From a virus, in IMG/VR virus record IMGVR_UViG_3300045950_000325, positions 1-48,452 of that record: DNA of 48,452 nt. One strand, given 5' to 3'. The notes below the pieces were generated by a model. The model did no database searches. It had not been told where the DNA came from and saw nothing but the letters and a program-made list of their open reading frames with translations. The position numbers were made by a program, and so were the translations under genes. Positions 30,721 to 37,959 of the stretch are shown here, piece after piece. Position 1 is the first letter of the stretch; the number at the start of each line of letters is the position of its first letter.

Positions 30721-31749
30721 ATGAAGAGCTGGTACACGATCCGCGCCCGGGGCCGAGGCACGGAAGGATCTCGCGCGGAAGTGCTGATCTATGACGAGAT
30801 CGGCGCCTATGGCGTCAGCGCCAAGGGGTTCCTTGCCGAACTCGGCGCGCTGCCGGACGGGGTGCCGATCGACCTGCGGCTCAACAGCCCCGGCGGCTCG
30901 GTCTTCGATGCCGTCGCGATCTATAACGCCCTGCAGCGGCATGACGGCACCATCACCGTCTGGATCGACGGCATTGCCGCTTCGGCCGCGTCCTACGTCG
31001 CCATGGCGGGCGACGAGATCGTCATGCCTGAGAACGCCTTCCTGATGATCCACGACCCTTCGGGCCTGGTCATGGGCACTGCCGCGGACATGCGCGAGAT
31101 GGCCGACACCATGGACAAGATCGCGGCCGGCATGGTCCGAGGCTATGCGGCCCGGTCCGGACGCGCCGAGGAAGAGATCGCGGCCCTGATGGCGGCCGAG
31201 ACCTGGTTCGACGCGGAAGCGGCCCTGGAGGCGGGGTTGGCCACCCGCAGGATCGAGCCGGTGCGGATCGCCGCCAGCTTCGACATCGGCCGTTTCCGCA
31301 ACGCGCCGCCTGTGCTGGTGGACGCGGTTGCGGCCGCTGTCGCCGATCCAACCCAGGAAGCGGAACCGGATCGTGTGGAAGCCGACGAGGGCGCCGAGGT
31401 TGTCTTCGATCACGCCGATCCTGCGACCGCGCCGGAGCCCGGCCCGGAACCGGCCCGGCCGTCGAACCCTGACGCCGCAGCGCCTCACATCGACCCTGCG
31501 GCCCTCCGGGCCGAAGCCATCGCCCATGCCCGGGCCGTGATCGACCTCTGTCGTCTCGCGGGCCAGCCGCAGATGGCGGGGCGCTTCCTGGAGGAGGACG
31601 CCAGCCTCGACGCGGTGCGCGCGAGCCTTCTCTCCTCCCGCGCCGAGGCCACGCCCGCGATCTCGCCGCATCACCCGCAACCCGGGCCCAGCCCCAGTGC
31701 CCGCCCCTGGGGCGACGTGATCGCCCGCACCTTCAAGCTGAAAGGATGA
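30721..31749 (+). CDS. Head maturation protease, ClpP-like (S14)
   Basis: 342-aa prohead protease with scaffold-like tail. Start at ATG 30721 just after the portal stop. The ClpP-like core has 'LRLNSPGGSVFDAVAIYNAL' near residue 53, the nucleophile S88 in 'DGIAASAASYVAMAGD', and H111 in 'LMIHDPSG'. Residues from about 200 on are Pro/Ala/Glu-rich ('ADPTQEAEPDRVEADEGAEV'), then a helix ('RAEAIAHARAVIDLCRLAG'), the layout of lambda gpC/Nu3 fusions that also serve as scaffold. Cleaves prohead proteins during capsid maturation. Active-site residues intact. Confidence 0.93.
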   Translation: MKSWYTIRARGRGTEGSRAEVLIYDEIGAYGVSAKGFLAELGALPDGVPIDLRLNSPGGSVFDAVAIYNALQRHDGTITVWIDGIAASAASYVAMAGDEIVMPENAFLMIHDPSGLVMGTAADMREMADTMDKIAAGMVRGYAARSGRAEEEIAALMAAETWFDAEAALEAGLATRRIEPVRIAASFDIGRFRNAPPVLVDAVAAAVADPTQEAEPDRVEADEGAEVVFDHADPATAPEPGPEPARPSNPDAAAPHIDPAALRAEAIAHARAVIDLCRLAGQPQMAGRFLEEDASLDAVRASLLSSRAEATPAISPHHPQPGPSPSARPWGDVIARTFKLKG

Positions 31750-31753
31750 TCCC

Positions 31754-32119
31754 ATGACCACGCTGGTTGAAGGCAAACACCCCGGCGGCTTCCTCGTCTG
31801 GGAAGCCTTCCGCGACTACACCCGCGAGACCATCACCATCGGCTCAGGCATGCTCGAACCCGGAACGGTGCTGGGCAAGATCACCGTATCGGGCAAATAC
31901 GCCGCCCACGACCCGGCCGCGGTCGATGGCACCGAGACCGCCGTGGCCCTGCTCTGGGGCCGCGCCGATGCCAGTGCTGGCGAGGTCGTGGCCGTCGCGG
32001 TGGTGCGCGGTCCCGCCATCGTCAATCGCCACGACCTGGTCTTCGCAGGCACGCCGACCGAGGGCGAGATCGCCGCGGCGCATGCAGCACTTCTGGCAGC
32101 CGGCATTCTCGTGCGCTGA
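31754..32119 (+). CDS. Head decoration protein (gpD-like)
   Basis: 121-aa capsid decoration protein placed between protease and major capsid, as in lambda. 'GSGMLEPGTVLGKIT' and 'ALLWGRADASAGEVVAVAVV' with 'GPAIVNRHDLVFA' are typical of the lambda head decoration protein D family. It trimerises on the expanded head and stabilises it. Start at ATG 31754, directly following the protease stop. If the capsid gene is truly broken, this protein would have nothing to bind. Confidence 0.9.
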   Translation: MTTLVEGKHPGGFLVWEAFRDYTRETITIGSGMLEPGTVLGKITVSGKYAAHDPAAVDGTETAVALLWGRADASAGEVVAVAVVRGPAIVNRHDLVFAGTPTEGEIAAAHAALLAAGILVR

Positions 32120-32142
32120 TCCCCCATCGAAAGGACATTCCC

Positions 32143-33156
32143 ATGGCGACCATGGACATCTTTGAAGGCGATGCCTTCTCGATCATCGAACTGACCCGCG
32201 CGCTGGAGAACATCCCCTTCAAGCCCGCGATCCTCTCGGGCTCGAACCTCTTCGGGCCGCGCGGCGTGCGCGCGCGCACCGTGGTGATCGAGAGCCGGGA
32301 CGGCACGCTGCAGCTGATCCCGTTCTCCGAGCGTGGCTCGGCCTACGAGAGCCAGGTACCGGAACGCCGCGAGATGCGGGCCTTCGTTGTGCGCCAGTTC
32401 AAGAAGCAGGACGTGCTCTGGGCCTCGGAAATCTAGGGGATCCGCGACCACGGTTCCGAAACCGCCACCCAGCAGGTGCAGACCGAGGTCGCCCGCAAGC
32501 TGGGGCGGCTCAGGAACGACGCCGAGGCCACTTTCGAGTTCCACCTCTTCAACGGCATCCAGGGCGTGGTGAAGGATCCGAAGGACGGGGCGGTGGTGGT
32601 GAACTACTTCACCGAATTCGGCATCACGCCTGCCACGGAAGTCGACTTCGACCTCGACAACGCGAGTCCGGCCTCGGGAGCGCTGCGCAAGCGCTGCCAG
32701 GCGCTGATCGAGAGCGTCGAGGACAGCCTTGGTGGACTGGCGGCCGGTCAGGTGCAGCTGCGCGCCGAATGTGGATCAGCTTTCTTCGCCGATCTGGTCG
32801 CCCACAAGGAGGTGCGCGAGACCTATCTCAACACCGCCGCTGCCGCGGACCTGCGGGGCAGGGTAGGGGAGGAGGTCAGCTTTGGCGGCATCACCTTCCG
32901 CCGCTACCGGGGCGGCCTCGGCTTTGGGGTGCCGACCGACAAGGCATACTTCTATCCCGAGGGTGTCGAGGGCCTCTTCGAGATCTACTACGCCCCGGCC
33001 GACACCTTCGAGACGGTGAACACGCTGGGCCTGCCGCTCTATGCGCGCATGATCCCGGACCGCGACCGCGACGAATGGGTGCGCCTCGAGATCGAGAGCA
33101 ATCCCCTCCCGATCTGCACGCGGCCGCAGGTTCTGCGCAGCGCGCGGCGGACGTGA
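32143..33156 (+). pseudogene. Major capsid protein (gpE family) interrupted by an in-frame TAG
   Basis: Lambda gpE-type major capsid gene, 337 codons long if the internal stop is ignored, close to lambda E at 341. A TAG lies at codon 98 (32434-32436): 'KKQDVLWASEI' then stop, then 'GIRDHGSETATQQVQTEVAR' in the same frame. In the family this position reads ...EIQGIR..., so CAG to TAG, a single C-to-T change, explains it. Upstream 97 codons and downstream 239 codons are otherwise intact, with 'GTLQLIPFSERGSAYES', 'EFHLFNGIQGVVKDPKDG' and 'DKAYFYPEGVEGLFEIYYAP'. Expressed protein would be a 97-aa fragment unless the stop is suppressed. TAG ends other genes here, so code reassignment is unlikely. 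Confidence 0.92.
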
Positions 33157-33467
33157 TGAGTGCCTTCGTTGCCGCGCTGGAGGAACTCTTCGCCGATCCC
33201 AATCTTGCACGGGATGTCGTCCATGTTGCGGATGGCGGCGCGCCCAGATTGATCCGCGCGGTCATGCGCCGCGCGGACGCAATCACCGACTTCGGCGATG
33301 CCCGGCTCTGGTCGGAAACCACCCGCCTCGACCTGCGAGTGGCGGAGGTGCCAGCCCCGCGCCCGGGCGACCGGATCGAAATCGATGGCGAGGCCTTCCT
33401 CATCCAGGGCGAACCCGTCCGCGACCGCGAGCGACTGGTCTGGACCATTGACTTGCGCCCGGCGTGA
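33156..33467 (+). CDS. Head-tail joining protein (gpFII-like)
   Basis: 103-aa protein starting at ATG 33156, overlapping the capsid stop (TGATG). 'MRRADAITDFGDARLWSETT' and 'RPGDRIEIDGEAFLIQGEPV' followed by 'RERLVWTIDLRP' match the gpFII head-tail joining family in length and beta-strand pattern. It binds the portal/gpW complex and creates the tail docking site. Its stop overlaps the GTG of the next gene. Assigned from sequence look and position just after the capsid gene, as in lambda. Confidence 0.85.
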   Translation: MSAFVAALEELFADPNLARDVVHVADGGAPRLIRAVMRRADAITDFGDARLWSETTRLDLRVAEVPAPRPGDRIEIDGEAFLIQGEPVRDRERLVWTIDLRPA

Positions 33468-34102
33468 CGGCGATGAAGCTGAAGCTCGACATCGATCCGG
33501 ACATCGTCGCGATGATGGCGGCCGAGGTCGCAGCAGGGGAACGCGCGGTCTCGGCGGCGATCCGTGAGGCTGGAACCGGCCTCAAAACCGCCTGGCGCGG
33601 GCAGATCACTGGCGCGGGACTGGGTGCACGGCTCGCCCGAACCATCCAGTCCGAACAGTTCCCGAAGGCCACGCCCAGCCTGAACGCGGCGGCCGTGGTC
33701 TGGTCCAAGGCCCCGGTCATCGTCGGCGCGCATGACACCGGCCCGCTGATCCGGTCCAGGAACGGCTTCTGGCTGGCGATCCCAACCGCGGCGGCGGACA
33801 AGTCACAGCGCGGCGGTCGGATCAGTCCCGGTGAGTGGGAGCGCCGCACCGGCCTGCGCCTGCGGTTCATCTACCGCCGTACCGGCCCGAGCCTCCTGGT
33901 CGCCGAAGGGCGGCTGAACACGAAGGGCAGGGCAGTCGCATCCCGCTCAAGGACTGGCCGGGGCCTCGTCACAGCGCCGATCTTCCTCCTGGTGCCGCAG
34001 GTCAAGCTGCCGAAGCGGCTGGATCTGGCGCGGGACGCCGGACGGGCGCACGATTCCGTGCCGGGGTTGATCGTGGCGAATTGGGTGGAGGGACGCGCGT
34101 GA
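33464..34102 (+). CDS. Phage tail component, DUF6441-like
   Basis: 212-aa basic protein. 'KLDIDPDIVAMMAAEVAAGE', 'AGTGLKTAWRGQITGAGLGA' and 'VIVGAHDTGPLIRSRNGFWL' match tail proteins I know as DUF6441, which stand where lambda Z (minor tail) is. Start either at GTG 33464 (GTGA overlap) or ATG 33473. Probably a tail completion or minor tail protein. The next plus-strand gene is 940 bases away because a minus-strand accessory gene lies in between. Confidence 0.8.
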   Translation: MTAMKLKLDIDPDIVAMMAAEVAAGERAVSAAIREAGTGLKTAWRGQITGAGLGARLARTIQSEQFPKATPSLNAAAVVWSKAPVIVGAHDTGPLIRSRNGFWLAIPTAAADKSQRGGRISPGEWERRTGLRLRFIYRRTGPSLLVAEGRLNTKGRAVASRSRTGRGLVTAPIFLLVPQVKLPKRLDLARDAGRAHDSVPGLIVANWVEGRA

Positions 34103-34139
34103 TCTTCCGGCGGATATCGTTCGGCGCCGCTCTCTTCGA

Positions 34140-35003
34140 TCAGTTCGGACGCTCCACGGGCTGAGCGCGCTCGATGTCAAACTGCATGAACCGATCGAAG
34201 AGCGGCGTCTTCTGGTATAGTGGATCCTGGACTCGCGTCGCTTCGACCGCCGGCATCGACTTGAGGAGACCGAACCACGACAAAGGTGTCAGATAGACGG
34301 CCCGCATGTAGACCTCGAGCACATTGAGCGGTTCGTCGAGGAATTTCTCGGGAGGCACGAAGCAGTAACGCGTCAACTGGGGTACAGATCGCGGCAAGTC
34401 GGCCGTGATCGAGAGGCACCAGAAGACGATCCCCGCCTGCTCATGGACCCAAGGATGCGCCAACTTGGTCAGGGTTCTTGGGTTGACCCGCGCGAAGGCC
34501 GCTTCGAAAACCGCCCGCACCATCGATGCATCGATCAGGTTCTCGCGCAGGCGGCGACCCGCTTCCGTGACAGCTAGCCGCGCTCCATCGATCTGGACGA
34601 GCCGGGCGGCAATCGCGAGTGCCATCAGGAAGTCGAGAGGGCAGATGGTTTCCTGGTCAAGCGGGCGTCTGAGATGCCTGGTCATCTCGGTGTCGAAATC
34701 CGGCCAATCCATTGTCGTCAGCAGAAGATCGAGGCTTTCGGAGGTCATGGCGCCGCTCGGCAGCAACGCAATCCGTCCTTCGCCGATCAGGGTCAGATAA
34801 AGGCGCAAATTGCGGAAGATGACCGATCCAGCAATGTCAGCGGCGTTGCCGTGATAGTCGATGTGCAGAGGTGATCGAGGCGAGTGGAAGGGCACCAGAT
34901 CGTAGAAAGGCCCCGCGCCCAGTTGCAGCCAGGCAGGATGCACGTCGTTCAGCCACCTGGTCAGGTTGGATGGAAGTGGTGCCGATAGTCTGAGTCTCGA
35001 CAT
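34140..35003 (-). CDS. Hypothetical protein, accessory gene in the tail module
   Basis: 287-aa protein of no family that I recognise, opposite in direction to its tail-gene neighbours and slightly lower in GC. Soluble; no membrane segments. The region 'PLDFLMALAIAARLVQIDGA' with 'RLAVTEAGRRLRENL' (about residues 120-155) looks like a winged helix. 'WVHEQAGIVFWCLSITADLP' and 'VLEVYMRAVYLTPLSWFGLL' are hydrophobic-helix segments of a globular fold. Two-domain architecture. The position between DUF6441-like and gpU-like genes, with its own strand, is that of a moron, so expression in the lysogen and a host-directed or anti-phage role are plausible but unproven. Confidence 0.85.
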   Translation of the reverse strand: MSRLRLSAPLPSNLTRWLNDVHPAWLQLGAGPFYDLVPFHSPRSPLHIDYHGNAADIAGSVIFRNLRLYLTLIGEGRIALLPSGAMTSESLDLLLTTMDWPDFDTEMTRHLRRPLDQETICPLDFLMALAIAARLVQIDGARLAVTEAGRRLRENLIDASMVRAVFEAAFARVNPRTLTKLAHPWVHEQAGIVFWCLSITADLPRSVPQLTRYCFVPPEKFLDEPLNVLEVYMRAVYLTPLSWFGLLKSMPAVEATRVQDPLYQKTPLFDRFMQFDIERAQPVERPN

Positions 35004-35044
35004 GCCGATTCAGTTCCCATGATGACAGGCTTGCAGGTTATCCG

Positions 35045-35464
35045 ATGCCCACCCCCCGCGAAACCATCCTCGCCGCGCTCCACGCGCGGCTCCTGGCGCT
35101 GCCAGCCACCGTCCTGCGCGGCGAGGTGCTGCCCGAGCGCGTGCCCGCTGCTGGCCTCCTGATCCTGCGCGATGGCGAGCCGGGGGAGCCGGAGGTCACG
35201 CTGTCGCCGCTACGCCATCACTACCAGCACCGGGCCGAGATCGAGGCGGTGGTCCAAGGCGCCGACCGTGACGCCGCCTTCGACACGCTCTGCGCCAGCG
35301 TGGGCGCAGCGATTGCCGTCGACCGGACACTCGGCGGCCTCTGTGACTGGCTCGAGGCGGAGGCACCGCGACCGGTCGATCTGCCGGTCGAGGGGGCGGC
35401 GGGACTGAAAGCCGCCGTGATCCCGGTGGTCCTGCACTACTCGCTGGCGGACGCGCTCGGCTGA
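35045..35464 (+). CDS. Tail terminator-like protein (gpU-like)
   Basis: 139-aa protein ('PRETILAALHARLLALPATV', 'RHHYQHRAEIEAVVQGADRD', 'VDLPVEGAAGLKAAVIPVVL') in the position of lambda U, between minor tail and tail tube genes. The alpha/beta pattern and length fit tail terminators, which cap the tail tube and join it to the head. Its last 28 bases overlap, tail to tail, the 3' end of the bactofilin gene on the other strand. Called from position, size and general pattern. Confidence 0.78.
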   Translation: MPTPRETILAALHARLLALPATVLRGEVLPERVPAAGLLILRDGEPGEPEVTLSPLRHHYQHRAEIEAVVQGADRDAAFDTLCASVGAAIAVDRTLGGLCDWLEAEAPRPVDLPVEGAAGLKAAVIPVVLHYSLADALG

Positions 35465-35862
35465 GGCGTGACCGGATAGGGAACCGCCGGTTCTGCAGGT
35501 GCCATGCGACGCAAGTCACCTTCGATGATCGCGCCCGCTGCAACTCTGAGCGCGCCGTATGTGATCCGACCCGTGAGCCTGGCGGTCGGGTGTATGTCCA
35601 CGACCGTCGCGGTGACGTCGCCCATGACCGTGCCGCCCAGGTCGAGCTGCTCGGCGGTGATATCACCCTGCACCTTGGCATCGGATTCGACCGTCAGATG
35701 CGGACCCGCCAGGTTGCCGTTGATCTGGCAATGCACCTGGATGCGGCCCGTGCTCGTGACATGGCCGTCGATCTGGAGATCGGCGGCGAGGATCGAGGAT
35801 TTGGCTGACGCGCCTGCTGGGGCTGTCAGCACCGGCTTCTGGACAGGGTCCCGGTAACTCAC
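35437..35862 (-). CDS. Bactofilin family protein (polymer-forming cytoskeletal)
   Basis: 141-aa bactofilin on the minus strand inside the tail operon. Starting at GTG 35862 (GGA about eight bases upstream), the N-terminal 20 residues ('SYRDPVQKPVLTAPAGASA') are flexible. Then a right-handed beta-helix core of repeated turns follows: 'ILAADLQIDGHVTSTGRI', 'VHCQINGNLAGPHLTVES', 'DAKVQGDITAEQLDLGGTV', 'GDVTATVVDIHPTARLTGRI', 'ALRVAAGAIIEGDL'. The C-terminal tail is Pro-rich. Bactofilins polymerise into filaments used in bacterial cell shape, stalks and chromosome/plasmid positioning. One in a prophage is unexpected. Its final codons overlap the gpU-like gene tail to tail. Confidence 0.9.
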   Translation of the reverse strand: MSYRDPVQKPVLTAPAGASAKSSILAADLQIDGHVTSTGRIQVHCQINGNLAGPHLTVESDAKVQGDITAEQLDLGGTVMGDVTATVVDIHPTARLTGRITYGALRVAAGAIIEGDLRRMAPAEPAVPYPVTPQPSASASE

Positions 35863-35884
35863 GCGGCATTCCTTCGTTTCTGGT

Positions 35885-35906
35885 GCGCAGGCCGACCTGC
35901 CTGCGC
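35885..35906. promoter_or_regulatory. Hairpin in the gap between bactofilin and tail tube genes
   Basis: GCGCAGG (35885-35891) and CCTGCGC (35900-35906) form a 7-bp inverted repeat with an 8-base loop. It lies between two divergent start codons (bactofilin at 35862, tail tube at 35958), so it may be an operator or an mRNA leader hairpin. Weak evidence. Confidence 0.35.
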
Positions 35907-35957
35907 GTGTCTCAAACAATCTTGGTGCGGAACGTACCCCCCTGCAAGGAGAAGAAC

Positions 35958-36896
35958 ATGGCACGTGCGCAAGGCGCGCGGGCGCAGATGGCGCTTGCGT
36001 TCGAGACGACTTACGGCACCCCGCCGGTGAGCGGCTTCACCCGGATGCCCTTTGCCAGCACCACGCTCGGCTCCGAACAGCCGCTCCTGTCGAGCGAGCT
36101 TCTGGGCTACGGGCGCGATCCCCTGGCCCCGGTCAAGGATGCGGTGACGGCGGATGGCGATGTGGTGGTGCCGATCGACGCCGAGGCCTTCGGCTTCTGG
36201 CTGAAGGCGGCCTTCGGCGATCCGGTCACAACCGGCACCGGTCTCTACAGCCACGAGTTCCGCTCCGGGAGCTGGACCCTGCCGTCGATGTCGATCGAGA
36301 CCGCCATGCCGGAGGTGCCGCGTTATGCGATGTATTCCGGCTGCGTCCTGGACCAGCTCAGCTGGCAGGTGCAACGCTCGGGCCTCCTCACCGCCACGGC
36401 CCGGCTCATCGCGCAGGGCGAGACGATCGCCGCCACGAGCGGGGCTGGCACGCCGGAGGAGCTCTCCCTCCTGCGCTTCGGGCACTTCAACGGCGCGATC
36501 AGCCGTGATGGCGTGGCCCTCGGCAACGTGGTCTCGGCCGAGATCACCTATGCCAACAGTCTCGACCGGATCGAGACCATCCGCGCGGATGGCAAGATCG
36601 ACGGCGCTGATCCCTCCATCGCCGCCCTCACGGGGCGGATCGAGGTGCGCTTCGCCGACCAGACGCTGGTGGCACAGGCGCAGACCGGCGATCCCTGCGA
36701 GATCGGCTTCGCCTACACCCTGCCCACGGGCGAGAGCTTCAGCTTCACCGCCCATGCCGTCTACCTGCCGCGGCCCCGGATCGAGATCCCGGGCCCGCAG
36801 GGCATCCAGGCCAGCTTTGACTGGCAGGCCGCCCGGGCCGAGACCACCGGCCGGATGTGCACCGCCGTCCTCGTCAACTCTGTCGCAACCTATTGA
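35958..36896 (+). CDS. Tail tube protein
   Basis: 312-aa major tail (tube) protein. AAGGAGAAG precedes ATG 35958. 'FETTYGTPPVSGFTRMPFAS', 'PIDAEAFGFWLKAAFGDPVT', 'CVLDQLSWQVQRSGLLTATA' and 'FGHFNGAISRDGVALGNVVS' are typical of siphovirus tail tube proteins of this type, which polymerise into the hexameric tube around the tape measure protein. It is directly before the tail assembly chaperone pair, the expected order. Mostly beta, no signal peptide. Confidence 0.9.
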   Translation: MARAQGARAQMALAFETTYGTPPVSGFTRMPFASTTLGSEQPLLSSELLGYGRDPLAPVKDAVTADGDVVVPIDAEAFGFWLKAAFGDPVTTGTGLYSHEFRSGSWTLPSMSIETAMPEVPRYAMYSGCVLDQLSWQVQRSGLLTATARLIAQGETIAATSGAGTPEELSLLRFGHFNGAISRDGVALGNVVSAEITYANSLDRIETIRADGKIDGADPSIAALTGRIEVRFADQTLVAQAQTGDPCEIGFAYTLPTGESFSFTAHAVYLPRPRIEIPGPQGIQASFDWQAARAETTGRMCTAVLVNSVATY

Positions 36897-36909
36897 GAAG
36901 CCGCCCGTC

Positions 36910-37347
36910 ATGCTGACCCTCGATCTCACCAACGCCCCGTCCTGGTGCGACCTCATCCCCGGCGTGCGCGTGAAGCTGCGCCCGCTGACCACCGCGCTGA
37001 TGGTCGCGGCGCGCGGCGATCCCGCGATTGCCGATCTGCCCGAAGGGGCCGCGACCGAGGAGGCCGCCCTTGCCATGGCCAAGGCGCTGGCGCGGCGCGC
37101 GATCCTCGACTGGGAGGGGATCGGCGATGAAGCGGGCGCGCCCTTGCCGGTCAGCCCCGAGGCGATCGACGCGCTTCTCGACCTCTGGCCCGCCTTCGAG
37201 GCGTTCCAGTCGGCTTACGTCGCGAAGGCGCTCCTGCTGGACGCGGAAAAAAACGCCTCATCGCCCTTGCCGACTGGGTCTTCGGCGGGGGCGACGGCTA
37301 CTGCGCGGCCTGCGCCGGAAGCTGCCCCGACTGCCCCGCGCGGCTGA
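36910..37347 (+). CDS. Tail assembly chaperone, unshifted product (gpG-like)
   Basis: 145-aa zero-frame product of the tail chaperone region. The folded part ends at about residue 112 ('FQSAYVAKALLLDAEK'); after the slippery site the zero frame adds a low-complexity tail ('NASSPLPTGSSAGATATARP'), just as in other G proteins where the zero-frame end is short and unstructured. Chaperone G coats the tape measure protein and recruits tube protein. Preceded by the tail tube gene and followed by the tape measure gene, as in lambda. Confidence 0.87.
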   Translation: MLTLDLTNAPSWCDLIPGVRVKLRPLTTALMVAARGDPAIADLPEGAATEEAALAMAKALARRAILDWEGIGDEAGAPLPVSPEAIDALLDLWPAFEAFQSAYVAKALLLDAEKNASSPLPTGSSAGATATARPAPEAAPTAPRG

Positions 37348-37589
37348 ACCAGCCGCAGACGCTGGAGGGCGCGCAGGTCTGGGATCTGGCGCAGCGCCTC
37401 GGCGGGCAGCTGCGGGTCCTCCCCGGCGTGGTCATCGGCTGGGACATGGGTGCGGCCTTGGCCTTGGGCGCCGCCCTCGGCATCTCCCCACCCGCCATCG
37501 CCGAACTTCTGCCGGCGCTCGAGGCGGTGATGGTGCGCCGCGTGAACGAACAAGTCGCCGGTGGGGATCGGGGCGGCCCTAGCCCTTGA
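36910..37589 (+). CDS. Tail assembly chaperone, -1 frameshift product (gpGT-like)
   Basis: 226-aa fusion made by slipping back one base at 37248-37254. The -1 frame after the site continues with good coding character: 'RLIALADWVFGGGDGYCAAC' (with CAAC...CPDC cysteines), 'AQVWDLAQRLGGQLRVLPGV' and 'AIAELLPALEAVMVRRVNEQ', ending at TGA 37587-37589. The shifted part has no start codon or ribosome-binding site of its own, which supports production by frameshift. In lambda GT links the tape measure to tube protein. The last 11 bases overlap the end of vapC on the other strand. Confidence 0.85.
37248..37254 (+). other. Programmed -1 frameshift slippery heptamer
   Basis: A AAA AAC in the zero frame (codons GAA AAA AAC, with the A at 37248 as first base). 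This X XXY YYZ heptamer is one of the strongest known slippery sequences. Reading shifts to AAA AAA CGC, opening a 110-codon extension. Position near the end of the first chaperone gene is exactly where siphoviruses carry it. Confidence 0.9.
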
Positions 37590-37959
37590 TCTTGCGGATC
37601 AGCGTGATGCCCGGCAGCCCCTCGAAATGTGCGTCGCAGGTCAGAAGGCTGGCCCCGCGCACACGGGCCGTAGCAAAGACGATGGCGTCGGCCGACGCAA
37701 GCTTGTGCTCGCGGCAGGCGTCGGCGGCCGCAAGTGCGATCTCGGTGTCGAGCGGAACCACCTGGCAGACCTGGGTGAAGGCGATCACCTGATCCGCCTT
37801 GTCCTCGCCGACCTCGCGGGTCAGCCATTTGGCGAGTTCGAGCTGCACCATGGTCGGCACCAGCCAGTCCGCCTGATCGGGCAGGTGTTCTGCCAGCCGG
37901 TCGCCGGTGGCCGAACCGATCAGCCATTCGATCCAGGCGGATGTGTCGACGAGGATCAT
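37579..37959 (-). CDS. vapC: VapC-like PIN-domain toxin
   Basis: 126-aa PIN-domain ribonuclease. The four acidic residues of the active site are visible: D5 in 'MILVDTSAWIEW', E41 in 'VQLELAKWL', D91 in 'LASADAIVFATA' and D109 in 'LLTCDAHFEGLPG'. VapC toxins cut tRNA or rRNA sites when freed from VapB. The ATG overlaps the antitoxin stop (TGATG), the standard antitoxin-first order. Minus strand, between tail chaperone and tape measure genes, and its TAG end overlaps the chaperone by 11 bases. Likely acts to stabilise the prophage or to block infecting phages. Confidence 0.93.
   Translation of the reverse strand: MILVDTSAWIEWLIGSATGDRLAEHLPDQADWLVPTMVQLELAKWLTREVGEDKADQVIAFTQVCQVVPLDTEIALAAADACREHKLASADAIVFATARVRGASLLTCDAHFEGLPGITLIRKIKG

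Noticed and set aside
32434-32436. Alternative genetic code (TAG read as Gln) for the capsid stop
   Set aside because: TAG ends vapC, bactofilin and the DUF6362-like gene in the same prophage, no suppressor tRNA is seen in the window, and no other gene has an internal TAG.
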